Source: JANMDR01 sp031376425
Lineage (GTDB): Bacteria; Pseudomonadota; Gammaproteobacteria; Burkholderiales; Usitatibacteraceae
Length of the DNA: 20,030 nt
NCBI GenBank assembly: GCA_031376425.1
Contig: JANMDR010000241.1
Location: 1-20,030 of the forward strand
Reading direction: 5' to 3'
The position numbers and the translations under genes were made by a program. Below are positions 14,087 through 20,030 of this stretch, piece by piece; position 1 is the first letter of the stretch, and each line of letters begins with the position of its first letter. The notes under the pieces are model-generated. The model had not been told where the DNA came from and did not search any database. It saw only the letters and a program-made list of their open reading frames with translations.

Positions 14087-16176
14087 TGAGTGCGCAACTA
14101 ACTTTTAATCAGCAACTTAAAAAATACTATAGCTTCTACACTGGTGGTTTTATTGCCTTTGTGTTGTTGCTTGGCGTCGCCGAATATATGGGTATGGAAC
14201 GTAAATATATAGGCTACGCGTTTTTAGCGGCCACTATTTTGCTTTATGCGGGTATTGGTATTATGAGTCGCACCTTGGACGCCGCCGAATACTACGTGGC
14301 GGGCCGTAAAGTACCCGCATTATTTAACGGTATGGCAACAGGTGCGGACTGGATGTCAGCAGCTTCCTTCATCGGCATGGCCGGTACTTTGTACCTGCAA
14401 GGCTTTGATGGCTTGGCTTTCATTATGGGTTGGACGGGTGGCTATTGTTTAGTGGCATTGCTGCTTGCACCGTATCTTCGTAAGTTTGGCCAATTCACCA
14501 TTCCTGACTTTTTGGGTGCGCGTTATGGTGGCAACTCAGCGCGGCTTATTGGCGTGTTCGCAGCCATTCTCGTGTCATTTGTGTACGTAGTTGCGCAAAT
14601 TTACGGCGTGGGTTTGATCACAAGTCGCTTTACAGGTCTTGAATTCGTTTGGGGTATTGTGGTCGGTCTTGCTGGCATTTTGGTGTGTTCATTCTTGGGC
14701 GGTATGAAAGCGGTGACCTGGACCCAAGTAGCGCAATACATTATTTTGATCATTGCCTACATGATTCCGGTGGTATGGCTGGCGGTGAAGCAAACAGGTG
14801 TTCCTGTACCGCAATTGGTATACGGCTCGCAACTTGAGAAAGTTACCGCTAAGGAAATCGAGCTAGGCAAAGACCCGCGAGAAATTGAAGTACGCAAGAT
14901 TTTTGGGGATCGTGCTAAGGCGGCTGATGTTAAGCTAAAAGATATCCCTGGTTCATATGAAGCCGATAAGGCAGCTATGGCGAAAACGCTAGAGGATTTA
15001 AAAGCAGCCACTGAGCCGAACGCTGCTGCAATTGCTAAAGCCGAAAAAGCGATTACAGCTTTCCCTAAAGATGTGAAAGCCTATGAGGCAATGCTGAAGG
15101 CGCACAAAGGCGCCGCAGGTCGAGCAGCACCGATATTGCCGCATGCCACACCGTTCCCAGGTGTTGGTAAAGACGATGCTGCGAAGGCGGAAAATAGCGA
15201 CGTCAAGCGTAATAATTTCTTAGCCTTGGTCTTTTGCTTAATGCTGGGTACAGCCGCTTTACCGCATATTTTGATGCGCTACTACACCACACCATCAGTG
15301 CAAGAGGCGCGGGTATCGGTGTTCTGGTCACTGTTCTGTATTTTCTTACTTTACTTCTCCGCTCCAGCCTTGGCGGTGCTGGTTAAGTACGATATCTTCA
15401 CCAATGTGGTGGGTAAGAATTTTGTGGATTTACCGGCGTGGGTCTCTAGTTGGCAGGCGGTAGATAAGACGCTGATGAACATTGTAGACGTCAACCTCGA
15501 TGGTATCGTGCAACTCGCTGAAATAGCGATTGGCGGCGATATTATTGTGCTGGCCACTCCTGAAATTGCGGGCTTACCTTATGTTATTTCGGGTTTAGTG
15601 GCAGCGGGTGGTTTAGCTGCGGCGCTGTCAACAGCGGACGGTTTGTTGTTGACCATTGCGAACGCTTTATCACATGACGTTTACTACAAAGTGATTAACC
15701 CAGATGCAACTACCAAAACACGTATTTTCATTTCTAAGGCTTTGCTGCTAGTTGTAGCTGCAGTGGCGGCAGCGGTGACGGCTACTAAACCCGGTGATAT
15801 CTTGTTCTTGGTTGGCGCGGCATTCTCCCTTGCGGCTTCAGCATTTTTCCCAGCTTTAGTATTGGGTATTTTCTGGAAGCGTGCCAATAAAGCCGGTGCA
15901 ATCGCGGGTATGGTCATTGGTTTGGGTGTATGCATGTATTACATGCTTCGCACCTATAAGTTCTTCCTTGACTTGGGCTTTCCGAAGATGGAGTTGTGGT
16001 TCTCAATACAGCCGATCAGTGCCGGTATTTTTGGCGTAACCGCAGGTATTGTTGCGTTGGTTGTAGTTAGTTTACTGACTAAGCAACCCGATCAAGAAAC
16101 ACAAAACCTTGTTGAGCATGTTCGTTATCCATCCATCAAGGGCGATAAAATGAACACGGCAGGCGCAGCACTTTAA
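14086..16176 (+). CDS. Sodium/solute symporter (VC_2705/ActP-like)
   Basis: This is a multi-pass sodium-coupled transporter of the SSS family, closest in pattern to the cation/acetate ActP-like branch that pairs with DUF4212. The substrate is probably a small carboxylate, but that is inference. Family motifs are ADWMSAASFIGMAG (87-100), GWTGGYCLVALLLAPYLRK (115-133) and FTIPDFLGARYG (137-148). Later segments include ALPHILMRYYTTP and LAAALSTADGLLLTIANALSHD. A hydrophilic, Ala/Lys/Glu-rich loop of about 130 residues (248-376) separates membrane segments. It makes the protein 696 residues against about 550 for E. coli ActP; I believe this loop is common in betaproteobacterial members. It is translationally coupled to the DUF4212 gene and ends in a strong terminator. 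Confidence 0.93.
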   Translation: MSAQLTFNQQLKKYYSFYTGGFIAFVLLLGVAEYMGMERKYIGYAFLAATILLYAGIGIMSRTLDAAEYYVAGRKVPALFNGMATGADWMSAASFIGMAGTLYLQGFDGLAFIMGWTGGYCLVALLLAPYLRKFGQFTIPDFLGARYGGNSARLIGVFAAILVSFVYVVAQIYGVGLITSRFTGLEFVWGIVVGLAGILVCSFLGGMKAVTWTQVAQYIILIIAYMIPVVWLAVKQTGVPVPQLVYGSQLEKVTAKEIELGKDPREIEVRKIFGDRAKAADVKLKDIPGSYEADKAAMAKTLEDLKAATEPNAAAIAKAEKAITAFPKDVKAYEAMLKAHKGAAGRAAPILPHATPFPGVGKDDAAKAENSDVKRNNFLALVFCLMLGTAALPHILMRYYTTPSVQEARVSVFWSLFCIFLLYFSAPALAVLVKYDIFTNVVGKNFVDLPAWVSSWQAVDKTLMNIVDVNLDGIVQLAEIAIGGDIIVLATPEIAGLPYVISGLVAAGGLAAALSTADGLLLTIANALSHDVYYKVINPDATTKTRIFISKALLLVVAAVAAAVTATKPGDILFLVGAAFSLAASAFFPALVLGIFWKRANKAGAIAGMVIGLGVCMYYMLRTYKFFLDLGFPKMELWFSIQPISAGIFGVTAGIVALVVVSLLTKQPDQETQNLVEHVRYPSIKGDKMNTAGAAL

Positions 16177-16194
16177 TCGCTTTTTGTAGTCATT

Positions 16195-16240
16195 AAAAAC
16201 CCGCAGGACGCCTGATCTTAGGCGATTTGCGGGTTTTTTT
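16195..16240 (+). terminator. Rho-independent terminator of the symporter operon
   Basis: AAAAACCCGCA (16195-16205) pairs with TGCGGGTTTTT (16228-16238), with an inner GCCT/AGGC stem, and runs into seven T residues. It begins 18 bases after the symporter stop. Confidence 0.92.
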
Positions 16241-16306
16241 ATGGTGTTTTTTTTGTTTGCTTATTTAGTTTTTTTAATCAGTTAATGAGTTATTTTGGAG
16301 TATGCA

Positions 16307-16600
16307 TTGAGCACCTTAGCAATTCTCAAAATTATTAAAGGTATGCTGGAGCTAGTGGGCTTTTGCCTTATTGGGCAGGGTATCGTGGCATTGTTTGCGG
16401 GACCTTCACGGCACACCAATTTTGTGTATGTGTTGCTAAAATTAATCACTAGCCCAGTCACACGACCAGTACGTTTTTTAACGAAAAAATTCATCCAAGA
16501 GCGCTTTGTGGGTGCAATTTCGTTTGGCATTTTATTCTGGCTTTGGGTAATGACGTTTGCGGCCATCGTTTATTTGCTCGCGCAAAGTGTGCCTAAGTAA
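16307..16600 (+). CDS. Small two-helix membrane protein of unknown function
   Basis: I do not recognise a named family with certainty. About 97 residues contain two hydrophobic segments (about 11-33 and 70-92) joined by a basic loop with the pattern VYVLLKLITSPVTRPVRF. Similar uncharacterised proteins occur in Burkholderiales, in my recollection. The TTG at 16307 is preferred because GGAG (16297-16300) lies six bases before it. A TTG at 16295 in the same frame overlaps that GGAG, and the ATG at 16302 is out of frame. It follows the symporter terminator and precedes the DUF1569-like gene by 20 bases, probably as one transcript. Confidence 0.7.
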   Translation: MSTLAILKIIKGMLELVGFCLIGQGIVALFAGPSRHTNFVYVLLKLITSPVTRPVRFLTKKFIQERFVGAISFGILFWLWVMTFAAIVYLLAQSVPK

Positions 16601-16620
16601 ATCTTTAAAGCAAAAATACA

Positions 16621-17166
16621 ATGACTGATTTTTTTATAGCTCGCGAACGCGATAGTTTATTTCGCCGCATTGAAGAGCTCACGCCCACCATGCGCTCCCG
16701 CAAAAGTTTGGTAACGGGGCACACCCTAATTTGCCATTTAAACGATGAGTTGCGCATTATGCTTGGACTTCAAGCCGCGCGTGGTTCGTCTATTTTATTG
16801 AGTCGCACCTTGTGGCGTTTTTTGGTGTTTAACGTCATTCCATGGCCTGAGCGTGAGCCACGAAATGAGGCTGCCTTGCAGCGCTTCGTTGGCATTCAGA
16901 CACCTCGTGATTTTGCGACTGACCATGCTGAATTTGTCTCATTGCTGCAGCAGTTAGATAAGCAAATAGTGAGCGATACCTTAGAACCGCATCCGACGTT
17001 TGGCACACTTACACGTAAACAGTGGGGGCGTTGCCTATTTTTGCATATCGATTTTCATCTCACGCAATTCGGTATCCATGGTGAATTTGCGCCGCGCGAT
17101 GCACCAATTTTGAGCGGTAATCCCGTCAATGCAAACAGTAATTCTGGAAGTGGCGTGAAAGAATAG
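16621..17166 (+). CDS. DinB-fold / DUF1569-like protein
   Basis: The pattern fits the DinB-like four-helix-bundle superfamily, which holds metal-dependent enzymes and many proteins of unknown role. The N-terminal RIEELTPTMRSRK and GHTLICHLNDELRIMLG segments resemble the DUF1569 start, with a first candidate metal histidine H39. The C-terminal HPTFGTLTRKQWGRC and LHIDFHLTQFG supply H142 and H146, in the expected HxxxH position. It has 181 residues, no signal peptide and a low-complexity Asn/Ser/Gly tail. No good Shine-Dalgarno is seen before ATG. It converges on the minus-strand gene ending at 17208. The substrate is unknown. Confidence 0.72.
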   Translation: MTDFFIARERDSLFRRIEELTPTMRSRKSLVTGHTLICHLNDELRIMLGLQAARGSSILLSRTLWRFLVFNVIPWPEREPRNEAALQRFVGIQTPRDFATDHAEFVSLLQQLDKQIVSDTLEPHPTFGTLTRKQWGRCLFLHIDFHLTQFGIHGEFAPRDAPILSGNPVNANSNSGSGVKE

Positions 17167-17207
17167 TGCCGTCCGTTGTGATGCCATAGGCCTAGCTTAG
17201 ATACGGG

Positions 17208-17705
17208 CTAAAGCCCTATATTCAGCCACAAGGGATCACTCGCGGCATCGGCGCGCACACTGACTAGTATTGTTTTAGTTTTGCGCGCGACCACCAAAAA
17301 ATCCGCGTCGGTCTTTGTCGATTCAACCGAAAGTGCAACGCGCTCACCGCTTGGGCCGAGTATTTTTTCAACTAATTTGACTAGTTGTCGCTGTGCAAGT
17401 TGCAAATCAAATTCAACCGAAGAAGCCTCTATAGTAGGCTGCGTTACCGTTACCGCTAGGTTGTTTTTTGCGTCAAGGGGAAATGAGTTTTCATTGGCTA
17501 CGCTACCAACAATTAGGCCTAATCCTAGTAGCTGCTCAATGAAATCAGCAGGGGAACCAATGCGCAGGGCATCGCGCTTTAATTTATCTATTTGGCGTGA
17601 CTTATCTATGAGAATAAGTGCATTGCGCAAGCCTGGCGCGAGATTGAGGCTGCGGGAAGCTAGTTCTTGAATGCCCAACTCGGTTTTTGAATAGATTTGT
17701 GTCAT
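17208..17705 (-). CDS. Uncharacterised protein, paralog of the upstream neighbour
   Basis: No function is recognised. An N-terminal part of about 70 residues has the pattern YSKT-G-EL--R-L-L---LR--LIL-D, then GSPADFIEQLLGLGLI, consistent with a small winged-helix-like or helical fold. A variable linker (about 70-100) leads to a C-terminal part beginning QRQLVKLVEKILGPSGE and ending PLWLNIG. The neighbouring gene at 17796-18386 shares both parts and differs mainly in the linker. ATG at 17705 is preferred over the adjacent TTG at 17708 because AGG is better spaced. It is on the same strand 90 bp downstream of its paralog, probably cotranscribed. It is cytoplasmic by lack of signal or membrane segments. 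Confidence 0.72.
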   Translation of the reverse strand: MTQIYSKTELGIQELASRSLNLAPGLRNALILIDKSRQIDKLKRDALRIGSPADFIEQLLGLGLIVGSVANENSFPLDAKNNLAVTVTQPTIEASSVEFDLQLAQRQLVKLVEKILGPSGERVALSVESTKTDADFLVVARKTKTILVSVRADAASDPLWLNIGL

Positions 17706-17795
17706 CAATGCAGCCTATCTAAACTTAAAATCCAACCTTAAGCTAGTTTAAACTGCCGTGCACGCAGAAATTTCAAAAATTGACATTAAAGCCGT

Positions 17796-18386
17796 TTAAA
17801 TCCCAATCGTGGCCCAAAAAGGCTCACTTACCGACGTGGGTTTGATATTGTGCAAGATACCTTTGGTTTTCATAGCGGCACTCATGAAGTCATTCTGCGT
17901 CTTCGCATCTTCAACCGCGATTGCCAAGCTTTCACCACCAGGGCCGAGGTGTTTTTCAATGAGCTTTACGAGCTGCCGCTTGGTCGTATTAAGGTCAAAG
18001 GTTGGCTTGCCATTAGCCGTACCAGTGCCAGCACCAGTCGGCGCAGGCCATAGATGTGATACTTTTTGCGGTGGCGCTTCGGCTTTCATTTCTACCGCTT
18101 GCATACCGCGATTGGGTGTATCGTTAGAACGTAATGGCACCGATTGCGGCTGCGTTGGTGCATCAAAACCAAACTCTACAGGTGCGATTAAACCCAAGGC
18201 AAGAAGTTGCTTAAACGTGTCAGCTGGCGCACCCATTTTTTGCGCCGTTTCATTCAATTGCTGCTCAGTGTGCGCACCATCAACTAAAATTAAGACGTGA
18301 CGCAAAGCGTGGGGTAGCTTCAGTTTTCGGTTTGTAAGCTCGCCCATACCGGCGATTGTTTTTGAGTAAACAGTTTTATTGTCCAT
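17796..18386 (-). CDS. Uncharacterised protein, first of a tandem paralog pair
   Basis: No function is recognised. The N-terminal part (YSKTIAGMGELTNRKLKL, then LRHVLILVDG and GAPADTFKQLLALGLI) and the C-terminal part (KRQLVKLIEKHLGPGGE, then the DAKTQNDF and ATIG end) match the downstream gene. The linker here is longer, about 50 residues rich in Pro, Ala and Gly. The repeated (K/Q)RQLVKL-EK-LGP-GE block suggests a conserved ligand- or protein-binding surface. Similar two-part proteins of unknown role occur in betaproteobacteria, to my knowledge. ATG is preceded by AGGA at seven bases. A GTGTGA/TCACAC dyad lies 29 bases upstream. Confidence 0.75.
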   Translation of the reverse strand: MDNKTVYSKTIAGMGELTNRKLKLPHALRHVLILVDGAHTEQQLNETAQKMGAPADTFKQLLALGLIAPVEFGFDAPTQPQSVPLRSNDTPNRGMQAVEMKAEAPPQKVSHLWPAPTGAGTGTANGKPTFDLNTTKRQLVKLIEKHLGPGGESLAIAVEDAKTQNDFMSAAMKTKGILHNIKPTSVSEPFWATIGI

Positions 18387-18414
18387 GGGTGCGTCCTAGC
18401 GAGAGGGTGTTCCG

Positions 18415-18435
18415 GTGTGATTTCTTTGCTCACAC
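18415..18435 (-). promoter_or_regulatory. Candidate operator dyad upstream of the paralog pair
   Basis: GTGTGA (18415-18420) and TCACAC (18430-18435) form a perfect 6-bp inverted repeat with a 9-base spacer. It resembles a CRP half-site pair (TGTGA/TCACA), but the spacer is three bases too long. It could be an operator for another regulator. Confidence 0.3.
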
Positions 18436-18517
18436 TTCAGACACGTATATTAACGCAAATGGGTTAACACTTCATTGCAATCGCATTACATTTGTCACAT
18501 TAAATATGACTACGAGG

Positions 18518-18859
18518 TTAATCGGTCTTCCACCTAAACTTCTTCAGATCTACGCGCGGTTTCGCGCCTGTTAAAATAAAACCCACATTTTCATCCTCTA
18601 AAAGCACTTTTTGCAGTACGTCGCTGCCTCCCTGCCAGTGGCGAATGCGCTCGCTAATGGCACCTTGGCTATTTACGACGCGATGCCAGGGTGCGGGTGT
18701 GCGGTCATCCTCAGCCGTGTAGTCGCGCAGTATTGCGCCCACTTGGCGGGCATTGCTGGGCGCACCACAGCGAGCCGCTATATCACCGTAAGTGGCCACA
18801 CGACCTTTTGGAATTTTCTGCACCATATTAAGCACTTGGGTAACGTTAAGGCTTGCCAT
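18518..18859 (-). CDS. Alkyltransferase-like protein (ATL), Cys replaced by Trp
   Basis: ATL proteins are catalytically dead relatives of O6-alkylguanine-DNA alkyltransferase (Ogt/MGMT) that bind O6-alkylguanine, flip it out and hand the lesion to nucleotide excision repair. The DNA-binding domain is all that is present (113 residues, normal for ATLs). The active-site motif PCHRV appears as P57-W58-H59-R60-V61, so no alkyl transfer is possible. The flipping tyrosine (Y24, in RVATYGDIA) and the arginine finger (R38, in SNARQVG) are kept. ATG starts 3 bases after the DUF2062 stop, so the two genes share a transcript. Confidence 0.93.
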   Translation of the reverse strand: MASLNVTQVLNMVQKIPKGRVATYGDIAARCGAPSNARQVGAILRDYTAEDDRTPAPWHRVVNSQGAISERIRHWQGGSDVLQKVLLEDENVGFILTGAKPRVDLKKFRWKTD

Positions 18860-18862
18860 CGG

Positions 18863-19417
18863 TCAAATCGCACTTGACTGACGTTGCAATTTGCGCGCAC
18901 GCCATACTTTTGAAACCGCGCAGCGCCAGATGATCATGGTGGCAATATAGCCCAATAGTGCTGTTAGGGTCGCCTGCACCGCTAAGCCAATTAATAAGGT
19001 ATCCCCCATTGAAACGAACCATTTAAATATTTCTGGTCCTAAATCTGACATTGCCTTCAGGTTCCAGCTAAAATCAGGAAGGGCTGTCATCGTCGCTGTT
19101 TCGCCCGTGATGAGGGCACCGATTTTATAGGCCAGCAAATACAAGGGTACAAAGGTGAAGGGGTTAGTATAAAAAGTGGCAAAGGCAGCGGCGGGAATAT
19201 TGGCGCGAAACATAATAGCGAGTACAACCGCTAATAAAATTTGAAATGGACCAGGAACAAGGCCCGTAACCAAGCCAATGGCTATGCCTAGTGCCACGCC
19301 GCGCCGGTGCAGGCACCATAGACGCGGATGCGATAGCCAAGGTGCAAAAATCCATAGAAAGCGGTTGTTATAGAACGTATCAGGCGAAGGTAATTTGTCT
19401 TTTAGATATTTTTTCAC
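18863..19417 (-). CDS. DUF2062 membrane protein
   Basis: DUF2062 proteins are small inner-membrane proteins of unknown function. The family pattern is seen in RRGVALGIAIGLVTGLVPGP (39-57) and TNPFTFVPLYLLAYKIG (84-100). About three to four hydrophobic segments are visible (about 41-70, 74-104 and 136-165), and the C-terminus is basic. It has 184 residues. The start is GTG without a clear Shine-Dalgarno. It is divergent from comEC across a 118-bp gap, a common betaproteobacterial neighbourhood, and is followed within 3 bases by the ATL gene. Confidence 0.9.
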   Translation of the reverse strand: MKKYLKDKLPSPDTFYNNRFLWIFAPWLSHPRLWCLHRRGVALGIAIGLVTGLVPGPFQILLAVVLAIMFRANIPAAAFATFYTNPFTFVPLYLLAYKIGALITGETATMTALPDFSWNLKAMSDLGPEIFKWFVSMGDTLLIGLAVQATLTALLGYIATMIIWRCAVSKVWRARKLQRQSSAI

Positions 19418-19535
19418 GATATTTTTCGGAAAGTTAAAATTGGTTCTCCAGCTTCAAAATCTGACGATACCTAACTTTAGACCTAAATGCGGCAACTGGT
19501 TCAATTGTTGCACACGCTTTGCGCCAAGACCTTAG

Positions 19536-20030
19536 ATGCGTGCCTTAATTTGCGGTGTAACTGCTGGTGTGTTGTGGCTGCAAATGCAGGCGGAGTTGCC
19601 GGTACTTGATCTCGCAAGCATCGTTCTGGTTATAAGTCTTGGTATTTTGGCCTTGGGCGCGCAGGTCTATGTTCAAAACCGGCAACAGCGGGAAGGCTTG
19701 CTGGGCTTTAATTTATCTGAGCAGCCACGCGTTTCCATCACGGTTGGTCTCACCTTGCTTATGTTCGCGGCGGGTGTTGGTTTAGGTGCTGGCTATGCTG
19801 GGTGGCGTGCGGAAACTAGGCTAGCAACAGCGCTGGCGCGTGCTGATGAAGGCGTGGATATCAGTGTACTGGGAAGTGTGGCAAGTCTAGCTACGGCAAC
19901 GCCCCGGGGTGTGCGTTTTGAGTTTTTGGTAGAAACGGTGCTGCCACGTAGTCAAAACAGCCAAAATAGTCAAAACAGCGAAAACAGCCAAAACGATAGC
20001 CAAAATAATATCGTATTAGTGCCCGAGCGC
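19536..20030 (+). CDS. comEC: ComEC/Rec2 DNA-uptake channel, N-terminal part (cut by window end)
   Basis: ComEC forms the inner-membrane channel for single-stranded DNA during natural transformation. The 165 codons visible hold two or three hydrophobic segments (about 1-14, 24-44 and 66-88), GYAGWRAETRLATAL, and a start of the DUF4131-type domain (DISVLGSVASLATATPRGVRFEF), the usual ComEC N-terminus. ATG at 19536 directly follows an in-frame TAG, so no earlier start exists; the Shine-Dalgarno is weak. An odd Ser-Gln-Asn repeat tract interrupts the domain at residues 139-158. The remaining competence and metallo-beta-lactamase-like domains would lie beyond the window. Confidence 0.85.
   Translation, partial: MRALICGVTAGVLWLQMQAELPVLDLASIVLVISLGILALGAQVYVQNRQQREGLLGFNLSEQPRVSITVGLTLLMFAAGVGLGAGYAGWRAETRLATALARADEGVDISVLGSVASLATATPRGVRFEFLVETVLPRSQNSQNSQNSENSQNDSQNNIVLVPER
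19950..20009 (+). repeat. 9-base tandem repeat coding for Ser-Gln-Asn in comEC
   Basis: Units of the form AGY-CAA-AAY (one GAA variant) repeat four to five times in a row from 19950 to 19994, then once more after a GAT codon (19998-20006). Because the unit is a multiple of three, copy changes keep the frame. Encoded residues are SQN SQN SQN SEN SQN D SQN N. Confidence 0.9.

Noticed and set aside
18415..18435. CRP binding site
   Set aside because: The TGTGA/TCACA half-sites are nine bases apart instead of six, so a CRP dimer would not fit the usual geometry.
18518..18859. Active O6-methylguanine-DNA methyltransferase
   Set aside because: The acceptor cysteine of PCHRV is tryptophan (PWHRV), so it cannot transfer alkyl groups.
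1..20030. CRISPR array, transposon or prophage
   Set aside because: No regularly spaced repeats, transposase, integrase or phage genes are visible; the only tandem repeat is the coding tract in comEC.

Overview
The window looks like a stretch of betaproteobacterial chromosome, most likely from a Burkholderiales-type organism with intermediate GC. This is inferred from gene content and order: tRNA-Leu next to rnr-rlmB, the RpfE-type phosphoglycerate-mutase-like gene overlapping recJ and divergent from lolC-lolD, a DUF4212 plus sodium/solute symporter pair, and DUF2062 divergent from comEC. Genus cannot be assigned from the sequence alone. Several genes appear to begin with TTG or GTG.

Layout. 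Positions 1-737 are an RNA block on the minus strand: tmRNA (ssrA, 118-479, tag ANDENYALAA) with a strong palindromic terminator, and tRNA-Leu(CAG) (587-673). Reading right from there on the plus strand are rnr and rlmB, overlapping by ATGA. Next come two small secreted c-type cytochromes, also overlapping by ATGA, then a terminator and a membrane-anchored TPR protein. On the minus strand (6224-11535) lie an SOS pair, lexA and an enlarged imuA-like gene, and then an operon of an RpfE-type protein and recJ with its own terminator. Divergent from that are lolC-lolD (lipoprotein release ABC transporter), then DUF4212 plus the sodium/solute symporter with promoter and terminator, a small two-helix membrane protein and a DinB-fold/DUF1569-like protein. 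The right end has, on the minus strand, two tandem paralogous unknown proteins, an alkyltransferase-like protein (catalytic Cys replaced by Trp) and a DUF2062 membrane protein. The 5' part of comEC on the plus strand runs off the window.

How it fits together. Much of the window is nucleic-acid maintenance: tmRNA and RNase R cooperate in trans-translation quality control, RlmB methylates 23S rRNA, LexA/ImuA-like/RecJ/ATL form a DNA-damage theme, and ComEC takes up DNA. The most unusual signals are three. First, a lexA-imuA pair lacks the usual imuB and dnaE2, carries an ImuA with roughly 240 extra residues, and has a LexA with altered recognition-helix residues and a matching atypical operator candidate (GTGT-N8-ACAC). 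Second, a degenerate tmRNA-like 3' end faces the true ssrA 3' end across a 28-bp perfect inverted repeat. Third, a tandem pair of unknown paralogs has a conserved two-part architecture. No CRISPR array, transposase or integrase is visible.
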